The notes below the pieces were generated by a model, which ran no database searches, was not told the origin of the DNA, and saw only the letters and a list, made by a program, of their open reading frames with translations. This document shows, piece after piece, positions 1-7,367 of a DNA stretch of 17,108 bases (position 1 is the first letter of the stretch; every line of letters starts with the position of its first letter). Both the position numbers and the translations under genes were made by a program. This DNA comes from an uncultured Flavobacteriales bacterium. GTDB taxonomy: Bacteria; Bacteroidota; Bacteroidia; Flavobacteriales; UBA1820. Location of the stretch: assembly GCA_938023515.1 (NCBI GenBank), contig CALJDR010000017.1, positions 1 to 17,108 on the forward strand, given 5' to 3'.

Positions 1-1
1 G

Positions 2-94
2 TCCGTGCCCGGACAGGGCAGTTAGGAAGGACTTGCGGTAAAAGCCGACGATTACTGCCGAATATTGTCCCTACCTGCCCACTCCGGGCGCGGA
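2..94. repeat. Long imperfect inverted repeat / stem-loop downstream of prfB
   Basis: Positions 2-13 pair with 83-94 (12 of 12 on the plus-strand RNA, counting one G-U), 16-21 pair with 75-80 (6 of 6), and 23-32 pair with 67-73 with a small bulge. The 34-nt loop at 33-66 can fold further. There is no poly-U tail on either side, so it is not a typical intrinsic terminator. It starts 7 bases past the prfB stop codon. It could be a 3' UTR structure, a decayed palindromic repeat unit, or part of a structured RNA cut by the window edge. No RNA family was recognised. Confidence 0.5.
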
Positions 95-100
95 GCCGAC

Positions 101-1216
101 TTAAAACGGGCTATTATCGGTATTTTCATCCTTTTGCCCCATCATCATCAGGTAGGACTTCAAAAGGTCGTCTATCCGTCCCGAAAGGATACCGTCGGTG
201 TCGGAGGTTTCATAGCCTGTCCGTAAGTCCTTTACGAGTTTATAAGGTTGCAGTACGTAGTTCCGTATCTGCGAACCCCATTCTATCTTCATCTTTCCGG
301 CTTCGATTTCCGCACGCTTGGCCTGACGCTTTTCCAGTTCCATCCGGTACAATTGCGAACGGAGGAGTTGCATCGCCTTTTCCTTGTTCTCCAGCTGCGA
401 ACGCGTTTCCGTATTCTCGATCACGATACCCGAAGGAGCATGGTGCAGGCGCACTCCGGTTTCGACCTTGTTCACGTTCTGGCCCCCGGCGCCCGAAGAA
501 CGGAAGGTATCCCACGAAATATCCGCCGGGTTGATCTGGATATCGATCGTATCGTCCACCAGCGGGTAAACGTATACCGAAGCGAAGGACGTATGCCGCC
601 GGGCTGCCGAATCGAAAGGGGAGATGCGCACCAGGCGGTGCACACCGTTCTCACCTTTGAGATAACCGAAAGCGTATTCCGCGTCGAATTCCAGGGTAAC
701 CGTTTTGATACCCGCCACGTCGCCTTCCTGGAAGTTGAGTTCGCGGATTTTGGCCCCGAAATTCTCGCCCCACATCAGGTACATGCGCATCAGTATCGAA
801 GCCCAGTCGTTGCTTTCCGTACCGCCGGCCCCGGCCGTGATCTGCAGGACGGCGCTCATGGCATCTTCCTCGCCGGAGAGCATATTTTTGAACTCCAGGT
901 CTTCCAGGAGTTTTAGGGCTGAATCGTAGTGGACCTGAACTTCCTCTTCGGTCGCGTCTTCCTGCTTGTAGAAATCGTAGATCACTTCCAGGTCGTCCGC
1001 CGCTGTTTTTACGGCTTGGAAATCGTCCACCCAACGTTTTTCACTGCGTAAATGCTTCATCAGCTTTTCGGCCTCTTTAGCATCGTTCCAGAACGAAGGA
1101 TCCTGTGTTTTCTCCTCGTCGGCTTCGATACGGGTGAGCTTTTTCTCGATCTCGAGGTATTTGCCCAAGTCGGCAGTGCGGGTTTGTATGTCTTTTACCT
1201 GTTCGGCTGTAACCAT
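101..1216 (-). CDS. prfB: Peptide chain release factor 2 (RF2)
   Basis: RF2 recognises UGA and UAA stop codons in the ribosomal A site and triggers peptidyl-tRNA hydrolysis in the cytoplasm. The 371-residue length is normal for the family. The SPF tripeptide that reads the stop codon is at 199-201. The universal GGQ catalytic loop is at 244-246 within the stretch RSSGAGGQNVNK. The N-terminal helical domain covers about residues 1-110. Most bacterial prfB genes carry an in-frame UGA near codon 25 and need a +1 frameshift. Here the equivalent spot (Tyr20-Leu21-Glu22, codons TAC CTC GAG, near 1151-1159) is open in frame, so the protein is made without frameshifting. It lies downstream of aroQ on the same strand, but a hairpin with a U-tract lies in the 82-nt gap, so it is probably transcribed separately. 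Its own stop is TAA. Start chosen: ATG at 1216 with an A-rich leader. Confidence 0.97.
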   Translation of the reverse strand: MVTAEQVKDIQTRTADLGKYLEIEKKLTRIEADEEKTQDPSFWNDAKEAEKLMKHLRSEKRWVDDFQAVKTAADDLEVIYDFYKQEDATEEEVQVHYDSALKLLEDLEFKNMLSGEEDAMSAVLQITAGAGGTESNDWASILMRMYLMWGENFGAKIRELNFQEGDVAGIKTVTLEFDAEYAFGYLKGENGVHRLVRISPFDSAARRHTSFASVYVYPLVDDTIDIQINPADISWDTFRSSGAGGQNVNKVETGVRLHHAPSGIVIENTETRSQLENKEKAMQLLRSQLYRMELEKRQAKRAEIEAGKMKIEWGSQIRNYVLQPYKLVKDLRTGYETSDTDGILSGRIDDLLKSYLMMMGQKDENTDNSPF

Positions 1217-1243
1217 TTTACTTCTTTTATCCTTGAATTATAT

Positions 1244-1279
1244 AAAAACGACGGCCGCGGCCCCAGGGGGTCGCAGCCG
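1244..1279 (-). terminator. Probable intrinsic terminator after aroQ
   Basis: Read on the minus strand, 1279-1272 pairs with 1259-1252 (8 pairs including one G-U). Three more G-C pairs form above a single mismatch, with a 4-nt loop. The hairpin is followed by TCGTTTTTATA. It starts 20 nt after the aroQ stop codon and ends about 27 nt before the prfB start, so it should separate the two genes. Confidence 0.6.
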
Positions 1280-1298
1280 GAAATATCGATGTGTGCAG

Positions 1299-1712
1299 TC
1301 AGCGAAAACTGTCTATTGCCATATCGTAGCCCTTCAGGCCGAATCCGCAGATACAGCCGCGGCAGGCAGGGGCGATGAAGGAGTGGTGGCGGTATTCTTC
1401 CCGGGCATATACGTTGGAGATATGGAGTTCCACCACAGGGGTCGTCACGGCGCGGATCGCATCCGCAATAGCCAGCGAGGTATGCGTATAGGCTCCGGCA
1501 TTCAGTACGATACCGTCGTAGGAAAATCCCGTTTCGTGTATTTTGGAAATGATGTCTCCTTCCGAATTGCTCTGAAAATACTCCAGCTGAACATCTTTGT
1601 ATTTGTCCCTCAGTGATTTGTAATAATCGTCGAAGGATTCGCTCCCGTATACCGAGGGTTCGCGCTTGCCCAGCAGATTGAGGTTCGGTCCGTTCAGGAT
1701 AAGTATTTTCAT
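1299..1712 (-). CDS. aroQ: 3-dehydroquinate dehydratase, type II
   Basis: The enzyme catalyses the third step of the shikimate pathway, dehydrating 3-dehydroquinate to 3-dehydroshikimate (type II, anti elimination, dodecameric). The protein has 137 residues, normal for AroQ. Visible family motifs are the N-terminal ILNGPNLNLLGKREP with the flexible-loop arginine, the catalytic tyrosine region VYGSES, the substrate loop NAGAYTHTS, and VVELHISNVYAREEYRHHS with the catalytic histidine. The start is the ATG at 1712 (MKILILNGPN). An upstream in-frame codon at 1736 would add eight residues that the family lacks and lies almost on the promoter box. The gene is divergent from xerD with 74 nt between the start codons, a short shared regulatory region. 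Confidence 0.96.
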   Translation of the reverse strand: MKILILNGPNLNLLGKREPSVYGSESFDDYYKSLRDKYKDVQLEYFQSNSEGDIISKIHETGFSYDGIVLNAGAYTHTSLAIADAIRAVTTPVVELHISNVYAREEYRHHSFIAPACRGCICGFGLKGYDMAIDSFR

Positions 1713-1733
1713 CGTTTTGACGGTTTGTTTGTG

Positions 1734-1741
1734 CAAATATA
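1734..1741 (-). promoter_or_regulatory. Bacteroidota -7 promoter box for aroQ (TATATTTG)
   Basis: A perfect match to TAnnTTTG on the minus strand, 21 nt before the aroQ ATG, giving a short leader typical of the phylum. No convincing -33 TTTG was found at the usual distance. A near match facing the other way (TCTATTTG, 1747-1754, 7 of 8) could serve xerD. Confidence 0.5.
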
Positions 1742-1786
1742 AAAATCTATTTGCTAATTTTAACCGCCATAAGCCAATTTGTCATC

Positions 1787-2707
1787 ATGGGGCAGTGGGA
1801 AACCGCCATAAAAAACTTTTCATACTACCTGCGCATCGAACGGGCGCTGAGCACCAATACGGCCTTGTCGTATGCGCTGGACCTGGAAAAGCTGCGCAAA
1901 TACGCCGGGGAACATTTCCTGGGGAAACTGCCATGGGAGCTTGTTTTTGAGGACTTGGAGGGGTTTATCCGGGCCTGTGCACAGGAAGGCTTGTCTGCCA
2001 AGTCGCTTTCGAGGTTGGTTTCGGCTATAAGGGGGTTTTATAAGTTCCTTTGCCTGGAAAATTATACCGAAAAGAATCCGGCCGTATTGTTGGAAGTCCC
2101 GAAGACGGGCCGGAAACTGCCGGAAGTGCTTACCGTGGAGGAAGTCGATCGGCTGATCGGCGCGATACGGCTGGACGAACCCCAGGGCGAGCGCAATAGG
2201 ACGATGTTGGAACTGATGTACGGCTGCGGGCTCCGCGTGTCGGAACTGACCAATCTTCGCCTGTCCGATCTGTTTTTTGCCGAAGGTTTTATCCGGGTAC
2301 TGGGAAAAGGCAGCAAAGAACGTTTTGTCCCGGTGAATGGGCGGGCGATCCGGTTAGTACAATCTTATATAGATACCGTGCGGCCGCATAGCAGCGTACA
2401 GAAGAAATCGGCCGATACTGTATTTCTTTCCCGTCGGGGTTCGGGACTTACCCGGGCGATGGTGTTCACGATCATCAAACAGGCTGCTGTCGATGCCGGC
2501 ATCGAGAAAAATATCAGTCCGCATACGTTACGGCATAGTTTTGCGACGCATCTTTTGCAGGGAGGCGCCGACCTGACGGATATTCAGGCTATGCTGGGGC
2601 ATTCGTCCATTACGACTACAGAGATCTATACGCACATCGAAATATCCCGCCTGGTCGATGTGGTGGAACGGTACCATCCGCGTTCTCATACCTTAGGTGC
2701 AGAGTAG
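1787..2707 (+). CDS. xerD: Site-specific tyrosine recombinase XerD
   Basis: XerD works with XerC at the chromosomal dif site to resolve chromosome dimers at division. The 306-residue protein has an N-terminal SAM-like core-binding domain (about 1-100) and a C-terminal catalytic domain (about 110-300). All tyrosine-recombinase active-site residues are visible: Arg150 (GCGLRVSEL), Lys174 (VLGKGSKERF), His246 and Arg249 (SPHTLRHSFATHLL), His272 (MLGHSSITTTEIYTH) and the nucleophile Tyr281. This full domain order, plus its setting among housekeeping genes and the lack of mobile-element features, points to the cellular Xer enzyme rather than a phage integrase. Start chosen: ATG at 1787 (MGQWETAIKN). 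A TTG 36 nt upstream falls within the likely promoter and was not used. XerC cannot be formally excluded from sequence alone, but XerD is the better fit. Confidence 0.9.
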   Translation: MGQWETAIKNFSYYLRIERALSTNTALSYALDLEKLRKYAGEHFLGKLPWELVFEDLEGFIRACAQEGLSAKSLSRLVSAIRGFYKFLCLENYTEKNPAVLLEVPKTGRKLPEVLTVEEVDRLIGAIRLDEPQGERNRTMLELMYGCGLRVSELTNLRLSDLFFAEGFIRVLGKGSKERFVPVNGRAIRLVQSYIDTVRPHSSVQKKSADTVFLSRRGSGLTRAMVFTIIKQAAVDAGIEKNISPHTLRHSFATHLLQGGADLTDIQAMLGHSSITTTEIYTHIEISRLVDVVERYHPRSHTLGAE

Positions 2708-2941
2708 AGCGTTTTACCAGGAAATAATATTTTTATAGTTCTTTTGTGTACCGTTCCAAAATCTATTTTACATAATATAAATTATATTCGGAAATAACAG
2801 GCGGATTTTCTGCCGTATTGTGTTGGAATTATCAAGGGATTGCTGTAAATTTCTAAAGCATTTCGCCAGCCTGTGAAAAATCTACTCTGCGCAAAAGCCA
2901 CAGCAAAATTTCTGAAAGATCGGATCGAAAAATACTAAGCG

Positions 2942-3532
2942 ATGAAAAAAGGAAGATTGGAAGCGTTCAGTGACGGCGTACTGGCCATCGCCATCACGAT
3001 CATGGTTCTGGAAATGAAAGCGCCGGAAGATACTTCTTTCCGGGCGCTGTGGCCGGTAATCCCGGTTTTCCTTAGCTACGTGCTCAGTTTTATTTACCTG
3101 GCAATTTATTGGATAAACCACCACCATCTGTTCCAGGCTACCCAACAGGTCAGCATTAGCGTGCTGTGGGCCAATATGCACCTTTTATTCTGGCTGTCGC
3201 TGATACCTTTTGTGACCAGCTGGATGGGTGAAAACCACCTGGAACCCGTTCCTGTGGCGTTTTACGGCGGGGTTCTTTTTATGAGCGCCGTGGCTTTTCG
3301 TCTGCTGGAGCGCACCCTTATACGCTCCCACAACGAAAGAGCTCCCATTACCCGGACACTCAATGACGGCCGGGGCCGGAAAGAAAAGCTGTCGATGATT
3401 GTCTATTTCCTCAGTATTCCGATGGCTTTTGTCTCTATCGCTGTGTCGATCGCCTGTTATGTGGTCATGGCTGTGGTTTGGATTATCCCGTCCCGGTCGC
3501 TTGAAAAAGCTATTGATGAAACCGCAGAATAA
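2942..3532 (+). CDS. TMEM175-family potassium channel (DUF1211)
   Basis: The 196-residue integral membrane protein has the family signature RxxxFSD at Arg5, Phe9, Ser10 and Asp11 (RLEAFSDGVLAIAITI) at the start of transmembrane helix 1. In bacterial TMEM175 channels this helix lines the pore and homotetramers conduct potassium without a P-loop filter. About six hydrophobic segments are visible: roughly 10-26, 36-57, 73-91, 105-120, and a C-terminal pair near 148-184. A histidine-rich stretch (INHHHLF, about 58-64) follows helix 2, as is usual for the family. The 234-nt upstream gap is AT-rich. It holds a perfect 15-nt palindrome at 2774-2788 and a weak -7-like TAAATTTC at 2846-2853. No terminator follows. 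Ion selectivity is inferred from the family. Confidence 0.88.
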   Translation: MKKGRLEAFSDGVLAIAITIMVLEMKAPEDTSFRALWPVIPVFLSYVLSFIYLAIYWINHHHLFQATQQVSISVLWANMHLLFWLSLIPFVTSWMGENHLEPVPVAFYGGVLFMSAVAFRLLERTLIRSHNERAPITRTLNDGRGRKEKLSMIVYFLSIPMAFVSIAVSIACYVVMAVVWIIPSRSLEKAIDETAE

Positions 3533-3593
3533 TTCCATACTACTTGCATTTTATGAAACGGCAGCTTTTTAGGGGTACATAAATCGTAAAAAT

Positions 3594-3625
3594 TTTGAGT
3601 GTTCAGCGATTTGTTCGTATGTTTG
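3594..3625 (+). promoter_or_regulatory. Bacteroidota promoter for the AraC-family regulator
   Basis: A -33-like TTTG at 3594-3597 is followed after 20 nt by a perfect TAnnTTTG box (TATGTTTG) at 3618-3625. The ATG at 3645 follows 19 nt later, so the leader would be very short. This is the best two-part promoter in the window. Confidence 0.6.
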
Positions 3626-3644
3626 CCCGGAAAAATACGGATGT

Positions 3645-4517
3645 ATGACAACAAAGCCGCTGGAGCCTATGATGAGCCAACGTTATAAATTTTCGTCGGA
3701 TGTCGATTATATGGAGAATTATTTCGCGATATTCAATGATATCGACGATTCTCCGGAAGCGAGATCCCCCCACAAGATGGATGGCCTGATGTTCGTCGGC
3801 TGCCTTTCGGGGAGTATCGAAATCATGTCGGACCTGAAAAAGTATGTACTGCATGCCAACGATATGTTGATCGTATTGCCCGGGCAGATCGTCCAGCTCG
3901 AAAGCAAGAGCAAAGATTTCAACGGTCGTTTTCTGTTCATGTCCAACGAATTTTTGGCCAATATTAGCCTGCGCAAACGCAATTTTTCGGCTTTTTTCGT
4001 GATCCGGGACAACCCCAAGATCCATTTTTCCAAGGAAGATATCGACAAATTCGCCTCCTACCACGATTTTATCCGCTCGCGGATGCGCAATACGAATTTT
4101 ACGTACCGCCTGGATATCATTCAGCATTTGGTAGCAGCCTTGTTTTTCGAGTTCATCTCCATGGAAACGTACATGGCCGATAAAAAGGCCAAGCTCAACC
4201 GCAAGGATGAGATATGCAGCGAATTCCTCAACCTGCTGATCCGCCATTACAAGGAAAGCCGTTCGGTGTCGTTCTTTGCCGATAAGCTTTTTATTACGCC
4301 TAAGTACCTTTCGGCCACTCTCCGTGCGGTTACCGGGAAAAAGGCCGGCCAGCTGATCGACGATTACGTCCTGCTGCAGGCTAAAGTGATGCTGAAGTCG
4401 ACTAATATGACCGTCCAGCAGATCAGCGAAGAGCTTAGCTTTGCCAATCAATCGTTTTTTGCCCGGTATTTCAAGCATTTATCCGGCGTTACCCCCACAC
4501 AGTACCGCAATCAGTAA
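3645..4517 (+). CDS. AraC-family transcriptional regulator
   Basis: A 290-residue cytoplasmic DNA-binding regulator. The N-terminal part (about 20-125) looks like a cupin-type sensing domain (LMFVGCLSGSIEI, then LHANDMLIVLPGQIVQLES). The C-terminal part is the AraC double helix-turn-helix: helix-turn-helix 1 near 206-228 (SFFADKLFITPKYLSATLRAVTG) and helix-turn-helix 2 near 255-278 (TVQQISEELSFANQSFFARYFK). It ends in the typical GVTPTQYR. The effector and target genes cannot be read from the sequence. It has its own promoter just upstream. The flanking potassium channel and kinase genes are on the same strand, but gaps of 112 nt and 113 nt do not prove an operon. A start at Met9 or Met10 is also possible. 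Confidence 0.92.
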   Translation: MTTKPLEPMMSQRYKFSSDVDYMENYFAIFNDIDDSPEARSPHKMDGLMFVGCLSGSIEIMSDLKKYVLHANDMLIVLPGQIVQLESKSKDFNGRFLFMSNEFLANISLRKRNFSAFFVIRDNPKIHFSKEDIDKFASYHDFIRSRMRNTNFTYRLDIIQHLVAALFFEFISMETYMADKKAKLNRKDEICSEFLNLLIRHYKESRSVSFFADKLFITPKYLSATLRAVTGKKAGQLIDDYVLLQAKVMLKSTNMTVQQISEELSFANQSFFARYFKHLSGVTPTQYRNQ

Positions 4518-4589
4518 ATTTTTCAGGTTTTACCGGAAAACAGACCATAAAAAGGGAATTTTTTGATAACCTCCCGATGCACAGGGTTG

Positions 4590-4597
4590 TATCTTTA
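4590..4597 (+). promoter_or_regulatory. Weak -7 box candidate (TATCTTTA) upstream of the kinase gene
   Basis: Seven of eight positions match TAnnTTTG, 33 nt before the start codon. The nearest upstream TTTG (4562-4565) is 24 nt away, longer than usual. It is listed because the preceding gene is 113 nt distant and a promoter is expected here. Confidence 0.3.
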
Positions 4598-4630
4598 CAT
4601 AAACATATGTAATTTATAATCAGGTGTGTT

Positions 4631-5392
4631 ATGGGAGATCGTATAAAATTCAGAATTAACCAAGATTTTGCGGATTTTTCCGACTTTATCCGCAAAATTC
4701 CGCAGGATGATTATCCGGTGGATAAAATCTTCTGCTGCAATCGGAACACGGTGATCAAGACGACGGTGAACGGGCAGTCTTTCGTGGTCAAGAAATACAA
4801 GCGCCCTACCCTTTTCAACTGCTTCATGTATACCTGTTTCCGCAGGAGTAAGGCGAAACGGGCTTATCGGTATGCCGGCCGGCTTCTGCGCCGTGGAGTA
4901 GAAACCCCTGCTCCGGTCGCTTATATCGAAGTGAAAAAACGCGGCTTTTTCCATACGGGTTACTTCATTTCGGAGTATCTGCCCTATCCTACCCTGGCGG
5001 CGGCAGAGAATCTGAACGAGACCGAAAAACAATGGCTGACGGAAGATTTTATCCGGTTTACTGCCGCCCTGCACAAGGCCCGGATGGTACCAAAGGATTA
5101 TAATCCAGGTAACATATTGTATTACAGACAGAACTGCCGTTTCTATTTTGCCCTGGTCGATATCAACCGCTTCGATTTCCACAATAGTGCCATGGTGCGT
5201 TGCCTCGAATCCTTTACCCAATTATCGGGGTTGCGGCTTACCCAGGCCATGAAACTGGTGGCCCGGTATTGCGATGTTCGCCGGTGGGATCTGGACCGAA
5301 GCCTGCGGATATTCCTGTTCATGTGGAAGAAAAACAGGTTTAAAGCCCGGATGAAACAGGCGGTAAAAACATTTCTGGGAATACTGCCCTGA
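4631..5392 (+). CDS. Kdo/WaaP-family lipopolysaccharide kinase-like protein
   Basis: The 253-residue protein has a minimal kinase fold resembling the lipopolysaccharide core sugar kinases (Kdo kinase KdkA/WaaP/InaA group). Visible elements are a possible ATP-binding lysine in SFVVKKYKRP (54-55), a FISEYLPYPTL hinge-like stretch (112-122), the catalytic loop KDYNPGNIL (Asp156, Asn161) and the metal-binding aspartate in LVDINRFDF (Asp177). As I recall Bacteroidales homologues, the catalytic loop usually reads HKDYS. Here the histidine position is proline (Pro154). There is no signal peptide or transmembrane helix. The C-terminus is strongly basic, consistent with work at the inner face of the membrane. 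Likely role: phosphorylation of Kdo in the lipid A-core during envelope assembly (inference). The MsbA-like exporter that would flip lipid A-core lies just beyond, convergent. A strong terminator follows. Confidence 0.75.
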   Translation: MGDRIKFRINQDFADFSDFIRKIPQDDYPVDKIFCCNRNTVIKTTVNGQSFVVKKYKRPTLFNCFMYTCFRRSKAKRAYRYAGRLLRRGVETPAPVAYIEVKKRGFFHTGYFISEYLPYPTLAAAENLNETEKQWLTEDFIRFTAALHKARMVPKDYNPGNILYYRQNCRFYFALVDINRFDFHNSAMVRCLESFTQLSGLRLTQAMKLVARYCDVRRWDLDRSLRIFLFMWKKNRFKARMKQAVKTFLGILP

Positions 5393-5412
5393 TACCCTTT
5401 TAGCTATAACTA

Positions 5413-5448
5413 AGCCGCCCGGACATTTGTCCGGGCGGCTCTATTTTG
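5413..5448 (+). terminator. Strong intrinsic terminator
   Basis: A perfect 12-bp stem (5413-5424 with 5429-5440), G+C-rich, with an ATTT tetraloop, followed by CTATTTTG. It lies 20 nt after the kinase stop codon and ends the plus-strand group. It sits between convergent genes. Read on the minus strand it is followed by TAGTTATAG, a much poorer U-tract, so it acts mainly in the plus direction. Confidence 0.9.
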
Positions 5449-5466
5449 TCGGATTCATTTACATTT

Positions 5467-7338
5467 TTATGAAGCCGTATCGAACGACTGCATATGGATG
5501 AGTTTGGCGTACATACCATCGGCAGCCAGTAGTTCTTCGTGCGTACCTTGTTCTACGATCCGTCCGTCGCTCATCACCACGATCAGGTCGGCATTCTGGA
5601 TGGTGGACAGCCGGTGTGCCACCACAAAACTCGTATGGGCATTCATCAGGTGTTCCAGAGCGTCCTGTACCAGTTTTTCGCTCTCGGTGTCCAGTGCCGA
5701 GGTAGCCTCGTCCAACAGGAGGATGGGAGCGTTTTTCAGTACGGCCCGGGCGATGCACAGGCGTTGGCGCTGTCCGCCGGACAGGCGCAGTCCCGAATCG
5801 CCGATATTCGTGTCGAATCCTTCCGGTAATTTTTCGATGAACTCCAGGGCGTTGGCTACTTTTGCCGCCTGAAGTATCTCCTGGTCGGTGGCATCGGGTT
5901 TGCCCAGCAGCAGGTTGTTTTTCACCGTATCGTTGAACAGGACCGATTCCTGGGTCACCAGCCCGCAGAGCCCGCGAAGGTCTTTTTGTTTGTAATCGCG
6001 GATGTCGTGCCCGTCTATGCGGATGCTTCCGCCCGTTACGTCGTAAAAGCGGCAAATAAGGTTGGTGATGGTCGATTTCCCGCTCCCGGACTGTCCGACG
6101 ATAGCGATCGTCTTTCCTTTGGGTACGCTGAGCGAAAAGCCTTTGATAGCCTCTTTTTCCCCGTCCGGGTATTTGAACCGCACGTCCTGGAACTCGATGC
6201 AGGAATCGAACGTTTTTTTGTCCAGTGCATTTTTCTTGTCAGTGATCGAGACCGGCGTGTCGATTATTTCGTAGATACGCTGTGCGGCGGCCTCTCCTCG
6301 CTTGATATCCGCGATAGCCAGGGCGATATTCTTGGTGGGCTGGAGAATCTGGTAAAACAGGGCCAAGTAAGTGATGAATATCGGGGCGCTCAGAGCTGCA
6401 TCCTTGACGATCAGCACGCCTGCATAGCCCATGATAGCGATGATGATGGCCGATCCGATCATTTCCGACAGCGGCGAAGCCAGTTCGCGCCGACGGGTGA
6501 TACGGGCCATTTGGTCGGAGTAATCGTCGTTTACGCCGTCGAAGCGTTTTTTGGACAGCTTCGAGGCATTGTACGATTTGATGACTTTCAATCCGGACAG
6601 GTCCTCTTCCACCTGCGAGAGGAGTTCCCCGTATTTTTTCCGGGCCTTTTGGGACGGGTCTTTCAGCGATTTGGAAATACGGGTGATGGCGTATGCCGTA
6701 AAAGGCAGCAGGATGACGATAAAGACCGTCAGTTTCGGGCTGAGCAGGATCAGGGATACGAGAATACCGATAACCATCAGCGGGTCCTGTATCGTGCGGG
6801 ACAGCGAAGAAAACACGGCCCACTGCACTTCCGTTACGTCCGAAGTGATGCGCGAAAGGATATCCCCTTTACGCTGCTCGGAAAAGAAGGAGATATTCAG
6901 GGCCAGTATTTTGTCGTGGATCTGTTTGCGCAGGCGCTGCTCGATGCCGATGTTGATGTACGAAAGGAAAAGGCCGGCGAAATACCGGGATACATTTTTG
7001 AGCACGAAAAGCGAGAACCCGATAAAGCATACCCAGAACAAAACCCATTCCAAGCCGTTGTGTTCGATGAAATAGGTGGTCTGGTAATTGAAAGCTTCGC
7101 TCAGGTAATCCTTTACCCCGTTCATCCCATCGCTGGCGAACACGCTTACCCCGTCCACACTCCATACGGGTTTGGTATGCACTTTTTCGGTCTCGCCGAA
7201 AATAAGGCTCAGTACGGGAATCAGGGCATAGGTAGATAATAACGTAAAAAGAACGGTAAGTATATTGAATACTACCGTTCCCGTTATTAGTTTCTTAAAA
7301 TGCCCCAGGTTCTTGAAAAGGCGCAGGGTGTATTTCAT
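5467..7338 (-). CDS. MsbA-like ABC exporter (transmembrane and ATPase domains fused)
   Basis: A 623-residue half-transporter that should act as a homodimer in the inner membrane. The N-terminal type IV exporter domain (about 1-350) has hydrophobic segments near 15-46, 97-118, 182-202, 204-220, 293-312 and 318-336. The ATPase domain (about 380-615) has Walker A GQSGSGKST (415-423), Q-loop Gln463, signature LSGGQ (519-523), Walker B ILLLDE (539-544) and H-loop His575. The loop between helices 1 and 2 (about 48-96) is long. Closest role by layout: MsbA-type flipping of lipid A-core, but lipid or drug export by another member cannot be excluded. The start is the ATG at 7338 (MKYTLRLFKN). A TTG at 7371 overlaps the lon stop and would add 11 residues lying on the promoter box. 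The gene lies 29 nt downstream of lon. A Kdo-kinase-like gene converges on it. Confidence 0.9.
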   Translation of the reverse strand: MKYTLRLFKNLGHFKKLITGTVVFNILTVLFTLLSTYALIPVLSLIFGETEKVHTKPVWSVDGVSVFASDGMNGVKDYLSEAFNYQTTYFIEHNGLEWVLFWVCFIGFSLFVLKNVSRYFAGLFLSYINIGIEQRLRKQIHDKILALNISFFSEQRKGDILSRITSDVTEVQWAVFSSLSRTIQDPLMVIGILVSLILLSPKLTVFIVILLPFTAYAITRISKSLKDPSQKARKKYGELLSQVEEDLSGLKVIKSYNASKLSKKRFDGVNDDYSDQMARITRRRELASPLSEMIGSAIIIAIMGYAGVLIVKDAALSAPIFITYLALFYQILQPTKNIALAIADIKRGEAAAQRIYEIIDTPVSITDKKNALDKKTFDSCIEFQDVRFKYPDGEKEAIKGFSLSVPKGKTIAIVGQSGSGKSTITNLICRFYDVTGGSIRIDGHDIRDYKQKDLRGLCGLVTQESVLFNDTVKNNLLLGKPDATDQEILQAAKVANALEFIEKLPEGFDTNIGDSGLRLSGGQRQRLCIARAVLKNAPILLLDEATSALDTESEKLVQDALEHLMNAHTSFVVAHRLSTIQNADLIVVMSDGRIVEQGTHEELLAADGMYAKLIHMQSFDTAS

Positions 7339-7360
7339 GCGGAAGGTATTACTTTCCGCA
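7338..7360 (-). promoter_or_regulatory. Hairpin touching the start codon of the ABC exporter
   Basis: TGCGGAA (7338-7344) and TTCCGCA (7354-7360) form a perfect 7-bp stem with a 9-nt loop. In the mRNA the stem ends on the A of the ATG, so folding would restrict access to the start codon. It lies in the lon-exporter gap. A role in translational control is inference. Confidence 0.35.
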
Positions 7361-7366
7361 AAAGTA
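7359..7366 (-). promoter_or_regulatory. Bacteroidota -7 box between lon and the ABC exporter (TACTTTTG)
   Basis: A perfect TAnnTTTG match on the minus strand, 20 nt before the exporter ATG and immediately after the lon stop codon (7368-7370). A TTTG lies 16 nt further upstream inside the lon C-terminal codons, slightly short of the usual spacing. The exporter may therefore be transcribed independently of lon. Confidence 0.4.
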
Positions 7367-7367
7367 C

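Noticed and set aside
248..916. A long plus-strand open frame opposite prfB (222 codons)
   Set aside because: Antisense shadow of a clear RF2 gene. The translation has no recognisable domain and high Arg/His content typical of shadows.
1787..2707. Integrase of a mobile element
   Set aside because: No attachment-site repeats, no cargo or excisionase gene, housekeeping neighbours, and a standard XerD domain layout and length.
4603..4610. ACATATGT palindrome upstream of the kinase gene as an operator
   Set aside because: Only 8 bp and AT-rich. It is expected by chance in an intergenic region.
5986..7239. A 417-codon plus-strand open frame opposite the ABC exporter
   Set aside because: Shadow frame. 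The minus strand encodes a complete ABC exporter with all motifs.
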